Assembly: GCA_017391465.1 (NCBI GenBank)
Contig: JAFOYH010000028.1
Location: 1-27,161 of the forward strand
Reading direction: 5' to 3'
DNA from: Lachnospiraceae bacterium
GTDB taxonomy: Bacteria; Bacillota_A; Clostridia; Lachnospirales; Lachnospiraceae
DNA: 27,161 bases
The notes beneath the pieces were generated by a model. That model made no database searches and had not been told where the DNA came from. It saw only the letters and a program-made list of their open reading frames with translations. The translations under genes and the position numbers were made by a program. Below, in pieces: positions 7,819 through 16,414 of this stretch (its first letter is position 1; each line of letters starts with the position of its first letter).

Positions 7819-8406
7819 ATGAAAGTAGTAGGTGTTACCGGTGGTGTCGGAAGCGGCAAATCAGAAGTATTAAGAGTTTTAGAAGAACAGTTTAATTGTG
7901 GTATTATACGAACAGATGATGTTGCAAGAGATTTGTGTGAACCTGGTGAAGCGAGTTATGAATTAATTATTCATGCATTTGGAAAAGAAGTGTTGGATCA
8001 GGATGGACGTCTGGATCGTCCGAAACTTGCATCTATTGTATTTAGTGATGAAGAAAAACTGAATATTTTAAATGCATGCACACATCCCCAGGTGTACGAA
8101 TGGGTGCGTAATACGGTTGAAAAATGGACAAAAGAAGGAAAATATTCCATGATCGCGGTGGAATCGGCACTTCCTGAAAAATTAAAAGAAATGAAAGTTT
8201 GTGAAGAGTTATGGTATGTTTATGTTAAGCCAGAAGTTCGCAGAGAGCGATTACGTATTTCAAGAGGTTATAGTGAAGAAAAAATGGATGCCATGTTTGC
8301 ATCCCAGCTGCCGGATTCTTTGTTTATCGAAAATTGTCAGGTGGTGATTGATAATAATTTAGATATTGAAAATATCGAAAAGCAGTTGAATCAGCTGTGT
8401 AAATAA
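7819..8406 (+). CDS. coaE: Dephospho-CoA kinase
   Basis: A 195-residue P-loop kinase for the last step of coenzyme A synthesis, phosphorylating the 3'-hydroxyl of dephospho-CoA with ATP in the cytoplasm. The Walker A motif GGVGSGKS is at residues 8-15, followed by the TDDVARDL segment near 32-39, typical of CoaE, and a lid region with ACTHPQVYEW near 87-96. Length fits the family. The ATG at 7819 follows TTGAGGG at 7805-7811. It lies 26 bases after polA and is probably cotranscribed with it. No strong terminator is visible after it; the next promoter begins 22 bases downstream. Confidence 0.94.
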   Translation: MKVVGVTGGVGSGKSEVLRVLEEQFNCGIIRTDDVARDLCEPGEASYELIIHAFGKEVLDQDGRLDRPKLASIVFSDEEKLNILNACTHPQVYEWVRNTVEKWTKEGKYSMIAVESALPEKLKEMKVCEELWYVYVKPEVRRERLRISRGYSEEKMDAMFASQLPDSLFIENCQVVIDNNLDIENIEKQLNQLCK

Positions 8407-8428
8407 AGAATGTCTGTGATCTTTTTAC

Positions 8429-8457
8429 TTGATGAATCAATAAAATCATATTATAAT
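8429..8457 (+). promoter_or_regulatory. Sigma-A promoter of the walJ unit
   Basis: TTGATG at 8429-8434 and TATAAT at 8452-8457, spacer 17 bp, 26 bases upstream of the walJ start. Confidence 0.8.
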
Positions 8458-8483
8458 AAGCAAGTATATGACAAGAGAGGAAG

Positions 8484-9266
8484 ATGAATTTGAAATTTGG
8501 TACGATTGCCAGTGGGAGCAGTGGTAACTGCCTATATGCAGGCAATGGAGAAACACACATTCTTATCGATGCAGGTGTTAGCTGTAAACGAATTGTTGAA
8601 GGTTTAAAATCGTTTGACTTAGATGGAAAAGATATACAGGGGATTTTAGTCACCCACGAACATACAGATCACATTGCAGGATTAGGTGTCCTTTCCAGAA
8701 AATACCATATTCCTATTTATGGAACGGAAAAAACACTCCAAAAGATACTGGAAATGGAAAATCTTGGAAAGATGGATCGAGGATTGTTTCAACCGATAGA
8801 GGCTGGGAAAGAATTTCAAATTGGTCATTTGTCTATTGAATCTTTTTCTATATCACATGATGCCGCAGATCCTGTAAGCTATATTATATATGAAGGCGGA
8901 CGAAAACTTGGAATGGTTACAGATCTTGGTTATTATGATGATCGTATTGTTGACCATTTGAAAGCATCGGATTTACTTTATGTAGAGGCAAATCACGATA
9001 TTCACATGCTTCAGGCGGGGCCGTATCCTTATTATTTAAAACGTAGAATATTGGGAAATCATGGTCATTTATGTAACGAAAAAGCGGCTGATTTGGTTGT
9101 CGAACTTACAGATGATCGATTAAAACATGTGATTTTAGGTCATTTAAGTAAGGAGAATAATTATCCGGAGCTTGCTTTGGCAACCGTTCGAAACGAAGTT
9201 GAAAAATCCATTCGTGTGGAAGTTGCACCCAGAGATCATGCAGGGGAATTATACACGATTGATTAG
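8484..9266 (+). CDS. walJ: MBL-fold metallohydrolase, WalJ/YycJ family
   Basis: A 260-residue metallo-beta-lactamase-fold protein. The N-terminus FGTIASGSSGNCLYAG is the signature of the YycJ/WalJ branch, and the dinuclear metal site motif HEHTDH is at 58-63. Further ligands are likely in the SISHDAADPVSY and LGHLSKEN stretches. In Bacillus and relatives YycJ is linked to wall homeostasis and a role as an exonuclease in mismatch repair has been proposed; the biochemical reaction is not settled. Here it is away from walR and walK, with its own promoter, and leads a unit that includes the UPF0237/UPF0210 pair. The ATG at 8484 follows GAGAGGAAG. Family call is firm; the exact function is not. 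Confidence 0.88.
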   Translation: MNLKFGTIASGSSGNCLYAGNGETHILIDAGVSCKRIVEGLKSFDLDGKDIQGILVTHEHTDHIAGLGVLSRKYHIPIYGTEKTLQKILEMENLGKMDRGLFQPIEAGKEFQIGHLSIESFSISHDAADPVSYIIYEGGRKLGMVTDLGYYDDRIVDHLKASDLLYVEANHDIHMLQAGPYPYYLKRRILGNHGHLCNEKAADLVVELTDDRLKHVILGHLSKENNYPELALATVRNEVEKSIRVEVAPRDHAGELYTID

Positions 9267-9290
9267 ATGTTTATAACAGGAGGAAGAAAT

Positions 9291-9563
9291 ATGAAAAAAA
9301 CAATTATTACAGTTATTGGAAAAGACACAGTAGGAATCATTGCAAAAGTATGTACATATTTAGCTGAAAATAATGTCAATATTTTAGATATTTCCCAGAC
9401 AATTGTTCAGGAGTATTTTAATATGATGATGATTGCAGATATTAATGCTTCTGAAAAGACATTTGATATTCTTTCTGAAGAATTAAAAGAAGTTGGCGAG
9501 AAGATCGGTGTAAAAGTTAAGATGCAGCACGAAGACATTTTTAATTGTATGCACAGAATTTAA
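9291..9563 (+). CDS. ACT domain protein, UPF0237 family
   Basis: A 90-residue protein that is essentially one ACT domain, with the ligand-sensing beta-alpha-beta start [19 protein letters not shown] at about residues 2-20 and [11 protein letters not shown] near 31-41. ACT domains usually bind amino acids and regulate a partner. UPF0237 genes are regularly placed right before a UPF0210 gene, as here (11 bases between stop and next start). The start is the ATG at 9291, 6 bases after GGAGGAA; a frame extension back to 9267 would skip that site and add residues unlike the family. The likely role is a small-molecule sensor for the downstream protein, by association only. Confidence 0.88.
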   Translation: MKKTIITVIGKDTVGIIAKVCTYLAENNVNILDISQTIVQEYFNMMMIADINASEKTFDILSEELKEVGEKIGVKVKMQHEDIFNCMHRI

Positions 9564-9574
9564 GGAGTGAAAGC

Positions 9575-10939
9575 ATGATTAATTTATACGAAGTTCAGGA
9601 AACAAACAAGATGATTGAAGAATCCAATCTTGATGTGCGTACGATTACAATGGGCATCAGTCTTTTGGATTGCTGTGATAATGATGTGGATAAAGTTTGT
9701 GAAAATATTTATAACAAGATTACAACTTATGCAAAAGATTTAGTTTCTACAGGTTGTGATATCGAAAATCAGTTTGGTATTCCTATTGTTAATAAACGAA
9801 TTTCTGTGACACCGATCAGTCTTGTAGGTAGTTCTTGCTGTAAGTCCGTGGATGATTATGTTAAGATTGCAAAAGCATTAGATCGGGCAGCCTTAAAAGT
9901 GGGTGTAAACTTCCTTGGAGGTTTTTCTGCACTTGTATCTAAAGGGATGACAGCAAGTGATCGCCTTTTAATTGAATCTATTCCTCAGGCACTGGCATGC
10001 ACCGAACGTGTTTGCAGTTCGGTAAATGTGGGTTCAACAAAGACGGGAATTGATATGGATGCTATTAAGCTTTTGGGTGAAAAAGTGGTTGAAACGGCAG
10101 AGTTGACAAAAGAAGCAGACTCTTTGGGATGCGCAAAACTTGTTATCTTCTGTAATGCGCCAGACGATAATCCGTTTATGGCAGGTGCATTTCATGGTGT
10201 GACAGAAGGCGATGTGGTTATCAATGTTGGTGTCAGTGGACCAGGTGTTGTTAAACGAGCTCTTGAAAAAGTCCGTGGTGAGGACTTTGGTGTGCTTTGT
10301 GAAACGATTAAAAAGACGGCATTTAAAGTGACACGTGTCGGACAGTTGGTTGCACAGGAAGCATCTAAACGTTTAAATGTGCCATTTGGCATTATTGATT
10401 TATCTTTGGCACCAACACCTGCAGTTGGTGACAGTGTTGCTGAGATTCTTGAAGAAATCGGTCTTGAACGTGTAGGTGCACCAGGTACAACAGCAGCCCT
10501 TGCTCTTTTAAATGATCAGGTTAAAAAAGGCGGCGTCATGGCATCTTCTTATGTTGGCGGTCTTTCCGGTGCATTTATTCCTGTTTCGGAAGATCAGGGA
10601 ATGATCGATGCTGTTCAGGCAGGTGCCTTGACTTTGGAAAAATTAGAAGCCATGACTTGTGTTTGTTCGGTTGGATTGGACATGATTGCAATTCCTGGCG
10701 ATACGAAAGCAACAACCATATCCGGTATGATTGCCGATGAAATGGCCATTGGTATGATTAATCAGAAGACAACAGCTGTTCGAATTATTCCTGTTATCGG
10801 AAAAGGTGTTGGAGAAATGGTCGAATTTGGTGGTCTTCTCGGATATGCACCAATTATGCCAGTGAATAATTTTTCCTGTGATGCTTTTGTAAATCGTGGT
10901 GGACGTATTCCGGCACCAATCCATAGTTTTAAAAACTAA
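9575..10939 (+). CDS. UPF0210 (PFL/DUF711) family protein
   Basis: A 454-residue soluble protein of the UPF0210 family, sometimes labelled PFL-like because of fold similarity to pyruvate formate-lyase. The conserved features I recognise are the opening [19 protein letters not shown], the glycine-rich [14 protein letters not shown] segment near 110-123 and the C-terminal [18 protein letters not shown]. There is no glycyl-radical motif of the RVxGY type near the C-terminus, so pyruvate formate-lyase activity is not supported. The start is the ATG at 9575 after AAGGAGTG at 9562-9569; an upstream in-frame start at 9545 overlaps the previous gene without a ribosome site. It forms a conserved pair with the upstream ACT protein. 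The reaction is unknown. Confidence 0.85.
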   Translation: MINLYEVQETNKMIEESNLDVRTITMGISLLDCCDNDVDKVCENIYNKITTYAKDLVSTGCDIENQFGIPIVNKRISVTPISLVGSSCCKSVDDYVKIAKALDRAALKVGVNFLGGFSALVSKGMTASDRLLIESIPQALACTERVCSSVNVGSTKTGIDMDAIKLLGEKVVETAELTKEADSLGCAKLVIFCNAPDDNPFMAGAFHGVTEGDVVINVGVSGPGVVKRALEKVRGEDFGVLCETIKKTAFKVTRVGQLVAQEASKRLNVPFGIIDLSLAPTPAVGDSVAEILEEIGLERVGAPGTTAALALLNDQVKKGGVMASSYVGGLSGAFIPVSEDQGMIDAVQAGALTLEKLEAMTCVCSVGLDMIAIPGDTKATTISGMIADEMAIGMINQKTTAVRIIPVIGKGVGEMVEFGGLLGYAPIMPVNNFSCDAFVNRGGRIPAPIHSFKN

Positions 10940-11415
10940 TGATTGAAGATTTGTGGATAATCTTTCGATTTCTTAGTGTAGGAATTCTTATGTTGAATGT
11001 AAGTTTAGAGGATTATCGACATTTTCGGGTTCCTGGGAGGAGTTGTCTCTTGCTTGGATGTATAGGAATTCTGGATTCTATATGGATGGAACGCTCATGG
11101 GTGGATTGTACGATGGGTTTTTTTGTGGTCAGTACTTTATTGATGGTTCTTTATATAAGTACACGAGGTAAAGGTATTGGCGGTGGAGATATTAAATTGA
11201 TGGCTGTATCCGGAATCCTTTTAGGATGTATGGGAAATATACTGGCATTTATTTTAGCTTGTTTTTTTGTAGTTATATTATATCCATTGCGTAAAATATT
11301 GTTCCCATCACGAAAAAGATTGGCATTGGGTCCTTATCTGTCATTGGGTATTATGTTAACTCACCTATGGGGGAATAATATTATTCAGGCATATCTATCC
11401 TGGCCGGGAATTTAA
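10939..11415 (+). CDS. Stand-alone A24-type prepilin peptidase
   Basis: A 158-residue membrane aspartyl protease of the type IV prepilin peptidase family. The first catalytic aspartate is Asp25 in LEDYRHFRVP, and the second is Asp84 in the GGGD motif (81-84) followed by IKLMAVSGILLG, the expected A24 context; LGPYLSLG near 133-140 is also typical. About four or five hydrophobic segments are present. The N-terminal methyltransferase domain of PilD-type enzymes is missing, as in CpaA/TadV-like and archaeal enzymes. It should cleave leader peptides of pilin-like proteins at the membrane, but no pilin, assembly ATPase or com gene is nearby. Its ATG shares one base with the stop codon of the UPF0210 gene (TAATG), implying translational coupling. 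Confidence 0.85.
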   Translation: MIEDLWIIFRFLSVGILMLNVSLEDYRHFRVPGRSCLLLGCIGILDSIWMERSWVDCTMGFFVVSTLLMVLYISTRGKGIGGGDIKLMAVSGILLGCMGNILAFILACFFVVILYPLRKILFPSRKRLALGPYLSLGIMLTHLWGNNIIQAYLSWPGI

Positions 11416-11448
11416 TTGAGTATTTGAATAATAATCATAAGGTCTTTA

Positions 11449-11497
11449 AAAGAACCTCCTTGCATATATTATAGCAGTATATGTGAGGAGGTTTTTT
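11449..11497 (+). terminator. Terminator hairpin that contains the spoIVA ribosome binding site
   Basis: A perfect 16-bp stem with two G-T pairs (11453-11468 with 11478-11493) closes a 9-base loop and is followed by six T (11492-11497). Counting A/T-tract pairs, the stem can reach 20 bp (11449-11468 with 11478-11497) and end at the base before the spoIVA ATG. The 3' arm includes AGGAGG (11486-11491), the spoIVA Shine-Dalgarno site. It should stop transcription from the upstream unit and hide the ribosome site in any read-through RNA. CATATATT at 11463-11470 resembles a sigma-E -10 box, but I find no matching -35. Confidence 0.85.
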
Positions 11498-12973
11498 ATG
11501 GATCGTTTTAATCTCTATAAAGACATTCAGATGCGTACGGGAGGAGAAATTTATCTTGGGGTTGTTGGACCTGTACGTACGGGTAAATCTACATTTATTA
11601 AGCGATTTATGGATATGATGGTCATTCCTCGTATAGATGATGTACATAGTCGTGAACAAGCTAAGGATGAATTGCCTCAAAGCAGCGCAGGAACGGTAAT
11701 TATGACATCCGAACCTAAATTTATTCCTAAAACAGCCGTAGAGGTTCCTATTGATGAACAGGTAAAAGTAAAGATACGTTGTATTGATTGTGTCGGATTT
11801 ATGGTCGATGGAGCGAAGGGACATGAAGAAAACGGAAGCGAACGTCTTGTTATGACTCCCTGGTATAACGAACCGATACCCTTTACGAAAGCGGCTGAAA
11901 TTGGTACGCGTAAAGTTATTAAAGAACATGCCACCATAGGACTGGTTGTTACAACCGATGGAAGCTTTGGGGAATTGTCCAGAAGTCAATATATACCTGC
12001 AGAAGAACAGGCGGTTTTTGAACTTAAGAAGATCGGAAAGCCGTTTATTCTTTTATTGAATAGTGCTAAGCCTTATTCGGAAGAAACACAGAGCCTGAAA
12101 AATTCTCTGGAAGAAAAATATCATGTTAAATGTCAGACGATGAATTGCGATCAACTACGAAAACAGGATATCGACTTAATTATGCAGTCGATTTTGTATG
12201 AATTTCCTGTATCAAATATTTTGTTTTATATGCCTGGATGGGTAGATGTGCTTCCGAAAGATCATGAATTGAAAGAAAAGCTGGTTGAAATGTCGAAAAA
12301 TCTTGTATATTCTACCTTTTCTATGCGTGATTTTCGAGAAAACGAAAATTTACTTGAACAACCATGTATTTCTAAATATTATGTTGAAAATCTTAATATG
12401 TCCAATGGTGAAATTCGTATTCACTTGGAATTAAATCTTAAATATTATTATGAAATGCTTTCTGAATTACTACAGTCGGAAATTCATGGTGAGTACGAAT
12501 TTTATCAGTTGATTAAATCATTGGCTGAAAAGAAATCAGAGTTTGATCAGATTGCTCAGGCAGTAACTGCAGTTCGCGGTCAGGGATATGGTCTGGTATC
12601 TCCAAAAGCAGAAGAAGTAACATTTGATGAACCGAAATTAATACGTCATGGAAGTAAATACGGTGTGAATATTAAAGCTTATGCGCCTTCTATCCATATG
12701 ATTTCGGCCAATATTGAGACAGAGATTGCGCCAATTGTTGGCACAGAAGAACAGGCCGAGGATTTGATGCGATATATTTGTTCTAATAGTAAAGAAGGTG
12801 CGGAAGCAATGTGGAATACATTGATTTTTGGCAAATCCGTTGGCCAATTAGTCGAAGAGGGAATGCAGACAAAAGTCGGACGTATGACGGATGAGAGCCG
12901 AATGAAAATCCAGGAAACATTGCAGAAGATTATGAATGACAGTAATGGTGGTGTGGTATTTGTAATTATATAA
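11498..12973 (+). CDS. spoIVA: Stage IV sporulation protein A (coat morphogenetic ATPase)
   Basis: A 491-residue protein, practically the length of Bacillus subtilis SpoIVA (492), and collinear with it over the full length. The Walker A motif GPVRTGKST is at 24-32, DELPQSSAGTVIMTSEPKF follows at about 55-73, and the family markers DCVGFMVDGAKG and EIGTRKVIKEHATIG are present, as is the C-terminal SNGGVVFVII. SpoIVA hydrolyses ATP to polymerise on the forespore surface and forms the base layer of the spore coat. It is made in the mother cell under sigma-E in studied species. The start is the ATG at 11498, 6 bases after AGGAGG; a GTG at 11483 in the same frame lies upstream of that site and is rejected. 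The gene is monocistronic, with terminators on both sides, and marks the organism as a spore former. Confidence 0.97.
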   Translation: MDRFNLYKDIQMRTGGEIYLGVVGPVRTGKSTFIKRFMDMMVIPRIDDVHSREQAKDELPQSSAGTVIMTSEPKFIPKTAVEVPIDEQVKVKIRCIDCVGFMVDGAKGHEENGSERLVMTPWYNEPIPFTKAAEIGTRKVIKEHATIGLVVTTDGSFGELSRSQYIPAEEQAVFELKKIGKPFILLLNSAKPYSEETQSLKNSLEEKYHVKCQTMNCDQLRKQDIDLIMQSILYEFPVSNILFYMPGWVDVLPKDHELKEKLVEMSKNLVYSTFSMRDFRENENLLEQPCISKYYVENLNMSNGEIRIHLELNLKYYYEMLSELLQSEIHGEYEFYQLIKSLAEKKSEFDQIAQAVTAVRGQGYGLVSPKAEEVTFDEPKLIRHGSKYGVNIKAYAPSIHMISANIETEIAPIVGTEEQAEDLMRYICSNSKEGAEAMWNTLIFGKSVGQLVEEGMQTKVGRMTDESRMKIQETLQKIMNDSNGGVVFVII

Positions 12974-12980
12974 TTCATTT

Positions 12981-13013
12981 TGGAGAATTCGAAAAAGAAT
13001 TCTCCATTTTTTT
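12981..13013 (+). terminator. Intrinsic terminator after spoIVA
   Basis: A perfect 10-bp stem TGGAGAATTC / GAATTCTCCA (12981-12990 with 12997-13006), loop GAAAAA, followed by seven T. It starts 7 bases after the stop codon. Confidence 0.93.
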
Positions 13014-13056
13014 GATTAAACGAAACGAATTAGAAAAGACATCGCATGGTTATACG

Positions 13057-13085
13057 TTGCCATAACTTCATAAAAATGTTAAAAT
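13057..13085 (+). promoter_or_regulatory. Sigma-A promoter of the rnhA-recU gene run
   Basis: TTGCCA at 13057-13062 and TAAAAT at 13080-13085 with a 17-bp spacer, one mismatch to consensus in each box. Confidence 0.72.
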
Positions 13086-13122
13086 AAATTATGTATGTCT
13101 AAAAATATTAAGGGTGATTTTT

Positions 13123-13608
13123 ATGATGAAAGTGACAATGTATACCGATGGTTCGGCCAGGGGTAATCCGGATGGACCAGGCGGTTATGGGACAATTTTA
13201 GAATATATTGATCCGAAGGGACAACTTCATTCGAAGGAAATCTCCAAAGGATACAAAAAAACAACAAATAATCGAATGGAGATTATGGCAGTCATAGCTG
13301 GATTTGAAGCATTGAATCGACCATGTCAGGTGGATGTGTATTCGGATTCACAGTATGTGATCAATACATTTAATCAGCATTGGATTGATGGATGGGTTAA
13401 AAAAGGATGGAAACGTGGAAAGAATGAAGCAGTGAAGAATGTGGATCTCTGGAAACGTATGTTGAAAGTTATTGAACCTCATCAGGTGACATGGAATTGG
13501 GTAAAAGGCCATGCCGGACATCCAAAGAATGAGCGTTGTGATGAACTTGCTACGACGGCGGCTGATGGAACAGATTTGGCGGATGATGTTATATTAGATG
13601 TGAGATGA
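13123..13608 (+). CDS. rnhA: Ribonuclease HI
   Basis: A 161-residue type 1 RNase H, which cuts the RNA strand of RNA-DNA hybrids (R-loops, primers). All four catalytic acids are visible: Asp9 in TDGS, Glu53 in NRMEI, Asp75 in YSDSQY and Asp140 in NERCDELA, with the histidine-bearing AGHPKNER loop at 131-138. The basic handle (VKKGWKRGKNEAVKNVDLW) of the E. coli-type enzyme is present. The start is ATG at 13123, 8 bases after AAGGG; the ATG at 13126 is a possible alternative, and a GTG at 13114 overlaps the ribosome site. It heads a long co-directional run of nucleic-acid enzymes. Confidence 0.95.
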   Translation: MMKVTMYTDGSARGNPDGPGGYGTILEYIDPKGQLHSKEISKGYKKTTNNRMEIMAVIAGFEALNRPCQVDVYSDSQYVINTFNQHWIDGWVKKGWKRGKNEAVKNVDLWKRMLKVIEPHQVTWNWVKGHAGHPKNERCDELATTAADGTDLADDVILDVR

Positions 13609-13669
13609 TTCACGCAGTAAGATCCGCAAGTGAGTCCTGGATAAAATAGATTTTAAAATGAGGAAAGTT

Positions 13670-15061
13670 ATGAGAAAAACACTAAAAGAACAGCTTCCTG
13701 AGAATTTTGCATTTCGTATGGAGGAACTATTAAAAGAAGAATACGAAGCCTTTTTAAACAGTTATGACGAAAAAACTTATGCCGGTCTGCGTATGAACAC
13801 ACTGAAGATTACACCGGAAGAATATCTTGCGATGACAAAACAGGAATTAGAACCGGTATCATGGTGCCCGACAGGATTTTATTATAATGGCAGTCGTGAA
13901 TATTCAAAGAATGCTTTATATCATGCGGGACTTTATTATATTCAGGAACCAAGTGCCATGTTCCCTGCACAGGTACTGCCTGTGAGTGAAGGCGATTATA
14001 TTCTGGATATGTGTGCTGCACCAGGTGGTAAGAGTACAGCACTTGCAGCGAAGCTTCATGGTACAGGTATTTTAGTATCTAATGATATCAGTGCATCCCG
14101 TGCAAAAGCGTTACTCAAGAATATCGAAGCGAGCGGCGTTCGCAATAGTATCGTTTTGACGGAAGATCCAAAGAACCTTGTACCGGTATTTCCACAATAT
14201 TTTGATAAGATTTTAATTGATGCGCCATGTTCCGGTGAAGGAATGTTCCGTAAAGAACCATCCATGATGAAAGCATGGGAAAAGAATGGTCCGGATTTTT
14301 TCTCGAAGCTGCAGAGACAGATTGTTGACAGCGGTGTTGCCATGTTAAAACCTGGTGGCATGATGGTGTATTCCACATGTACATTTTCCGTTGAGGAGAA
14401 TGAGGGAACATTAAAATATATATTAGACACGTATCCGGATATGCATGTTATTCCAATTGAACAGACAGGTGATGGACTTATGAGTGCTCATCCGGAATGG
14501 GTGGACGGTCCGGATGAGATTGCCTATGCAAAACGTCTATGGCCACATCATTTACATGGCGAAGGACATTTTACAGCACTTCTTCGGAAAGATGGTGAAG
14601 ATTTTGGACACTCAAAAGAGATGGGTGAAAAAGGGATGAAAGTTCTTCCGGAGGAATTTGAACAGTTCTTAAAAGAAGGCGGTGTCAATCTTTCGTTTGA
14701 TCCTTCAAGATTAATTGTTCAGGGTGATCATTTAAGTTATTTGCCTGAAAATATGCGTCCACTTGGTAAGCTTCGTCGTATGCGGACAGGATGGTATCTT
14801 GGTGATATTAAGAAGAAACGTTTTGAACCATCCGGATTTTTTGCGCGCGGTTTATCAAACGAAGAATGTAAACATTGGATTGATCTTGAACTTGACGATC
14901 CAAGAGTGATTAAATATTTAAAATGTGAAACATTAGAAGTTCCAATGGATTTGGAAAATGGCTGGTATATTGTTGGGGTCTGCGGGCATTCCCTTGGGTG
15001 GGGCAAAGTGTCTGGAGGTACACTTAAGAATAAATATCCATCCGGCTGGCGTTGGATGTAG
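13670..15061 (+). CDS. RsmF-like 16S rRNA m5C methyltransferase
   Basis: A 463-residue SAM-dependent RNA cytosine-C5 methyltransferase of the RsmB/RsmF (NOL1/NOP2/Sun) family. The SAM site DMCAAPGGKS begins at Asp113; motif IV DAPCSGEGMFRKE has Cys187, used for product release; motif VI YSTCTFSVEENE has Cys237, the nucleophile that attacks the cytosine. The C-terminal 150 residues (about 310-463) match the RNA-binding region of RsmF/YebU-type proteins rather than RsmB. The start is ATG at 13670, directly after GAGGAAAG; an in-frame ATG at 13658 has no ribosome site. It is 61 bases after rnhA. The next gene starts 11 bases after its stop. The precise target cytosine is not readable from sequence. 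Confidence 0.9.
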   Translation: MRKTLKEQLPENFAFRMEELLKEEYEAFLNSYDEKTYAGLRMNTLKITPEEYLAMTKQELEPVSWCPTGFYYNGSREYSKNALYHAGLYYIQEPSAMFPAQVLPVSEGDYILDMCAAPGGKSTALAAKLHGTGILVSNDISASRAKALLKNIEASGVRNSIVLTEDPKNLVPVFPQYFDKILIDAPCSGEGMFRKEPSMMKAWEKNGPDFFSKLQRQIVDSGVAMLKPGGMMVYSTCTFSVEENEGTLKYILDTYPDMHVIPIEQTGDGLMSAHPEWVDGPDEIAYAKRLWPHHLHGEGHFTALLRKDGEDFGHSKEMGEKGMKVLPEEFEQFLKEGGVNLSFDPSRLIVQGDHLSYLPENMRPLGKLRRMRTGWYLGDIKKKRFEPSGFFARGLSNEECKHWIDLELDDPRVIKYLKCETLEVPMDLENGWYIVGVCGHSLGWGKVSGGTLKNKYPSGWRWM

Positions 15062-15072
15062 GAGAAAGAATA

Positions 15073-15777
15073 TTGAGACTAGATAAATTTTTGACAGAAA
15101 TGGGCATTGGAAGCCGAAGTGAGGTTAAACAGGGAATTAAAAAAGGTTTTGCCAAAGTCAATGGTGAAATTGCAAAACGTCCGGAACTTAAAGTCGAAGC
15201 ATCCGATGAAGTGATTTGGAAAGGCACACCTGTTATCTATGTGGAATATGAATATATTATGTTGAATAAACCGGCTGGGGTCGTTTCAGCTACGGAAGAT
15301 TCTCGTGATCGTACAGTGGTTGATTTATTAAAGGATACAATCAGAAATGATCTTTTTCCAGTGGGGCGATTAGATAAGGATACAGAAGGTTTGCTGTTGA
15401 TGACCAATGACGGTGCATTGGCTCATCGATTGTTATCACCGAAACGTCATGTGCCAAAAGTCTATTATGCGAAAGTTGACGGCGTAATGACAGAAGAAGA
15501 TGTGAGAATTTTCTCCGAAGGTTTCCATGTGGACGATGAGCTGGATGCTTTACCATCTGAATTAAAGATTTTATGTGTGACAGAAAACACCTGCGAGATT
15601 GAATTGAAAATATATGAAGGAAAATTTCATCAGGTGAAACGCATGGTTCATGCCGTTGGAAAAGAAGTTGTATATTTGAAACGTTTATCGATGGGCAATC
15701 TTGTTTTGGATGAATCTTTAAAACCGGGTGAGTATCGTCCATTGAACGTCAGCGAATTGGAGGGACTGAATGCTTAA
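15073..15777 (+). CDS. RsuA/RluB/RluE/RluF-family pseudouridine synthase
   Basis: A 234-residue rRNA pseudouridine synthase. An N-terminal S4 RNA-binding domain (MRLDKFLTEMGIGSRSEVK to about residue 60) is followed by the catalytic domain with GRLDKDTEGLLLMTNDG, catalytic aspartate at 101. The family converts single uridines in 16S or 23S rRNA; the site cannot be assigned here. The start is taken as TTG at 15073 because AGGAG at 15060-15064 is 8 bases upstream and the protein then begins MRLDKFL as in homologues. A longer frame beginning with TTG at 15052 would overlap the previous gene and put the ribosome site inside the gene. It overlaps the following HAD gene by 8 bases, so the two are translationally linked. 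Confidence 0.9.
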   Translation: MRLDKFLTEMGIGSRSEVKQGIKKGFAKVNGEIAKRPELKVEASDEVIWKGTPVIYVEYEYIMLNKPAGVVSATEDSRDRTVVDLLKDTIRNDLFPVGRLDKDTEGLLLMTNDGALAHRLLSPKRHVPKVYYAKVDGVMTEEDVRIFSEGFHVDDELDALPSELKILCVTENTCEIELKIYEGKFHQVKRMVHAVGKEVVYLKRLSMGNLVLDESLKPGEYRPLNVSELEGLNA

Positions 15778-16414
15778 GAATGTCAAAGCTGTTTTGTTTG
15801 ATCTCGATGGAACATTAGTTGATTCCATGTCTATGTGGAAAGAAATTGATGTGGATTATTTAAAAATGTTTCAAATATCGGTACCTGAAACATTGCAAGA
15901 GGATATTGAAGGTTTGAGCATGTATCAGACAGCCGTTTACTTTAAAGAAACTTTTGGTATACCTGATTCATTGGAAAAGATTCAGGAAACATGGAATTTA
16001 ATGGCATATGATAAATATATTCACGAAGTTCCATTGAAACCATATGTTCGAGAGTTCCTGGATTATTTAAAAAATAAAGACATTCCATGTGGGATTGCAA
16101 CGAGCAATTCAAGAATATTAACAGAAGCAATTTTGAAAAGTCATGAAGTGGACCGGTATTTTCGGGTTATGGTTACTGGAGATGAAGTGAAAAAAGGGAA
16201 ACCAGAACCGGATGTTTATCTGACAGCGGCACAAAAAATGGGAATAAATCCTAAAGATTGTCTGGTGTTTGAAGATATTCCATTTGGTATTCTATCAGGT
16301 AAACGGGCCGGAATGACAGTATGTGCTGTTGAAGATATTTATTCATTAAAAGACACTGAAGAGAAAATGCATTTGGCAGATTTTTATATAAAAAGTTACG
16401 AGGAACTATTATGA
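15770..16414 (+). CDS. HAD-superfamily phosphatase (beta-phosphoglucomutase-like, subfamily IA)
   Basis: A 214-residue HAD hydrolase. Motif [11 protein letters not shown] gives nucleophile Asp11 and acid/base Asp13; motif II is the ATSNSR stretch near 110-115; motif III is the lysine in [10 protein letters not shown]; motif IV is the acidic pair in [18 protein letters not shown] helical cap lies between motifs I and II, which places it with beta-phosphoglucomutase and phosphoglycolate phosphatase-like enzymes. The substrate is unknown; such proteins often remove phosphate from sugar phosphates or nucleotides. It overlaps the upstream pseudouridine synthase by 8 bases and the downstream ygiQ by 4 (ATGA), so it is embedded in a coupled RNA-modification run. 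Confidence 0.87.
   Translation: MLKNVKAVLFDLDGTLVDSMSMWKEIDVDYLKMFQISVPETLQEDIEGLSMYQTAVYFKETFGIPDSLEKIQETWNLMAYDKYIHEVPLKPYVREFLDYLKNKDIPCGIATSNSRILTEAILKSHEVDRYFRVMVTGDEVKKGKPEPDVYLTAAQKMGINPKDCLVFEDIPFGILSGKRAGMTVCAVEDIYSLKDTEEKMHLADFYIKSYEELL

Noticed and set aside
9575..10939. Pyruvate formate-lyase activity for the UPF0210 protein
   Set aside because: No glycyl-radical motif and no partner activating enzyme nearby; the PFL label reflects fold similarity only.
11415..11470. Full sigma-E promoter for spoIVA
   Set aside because: Only a -10-like CATATATT is present; no ATA-type -35 lies at the expected distance, so I do not list it as a promoter.
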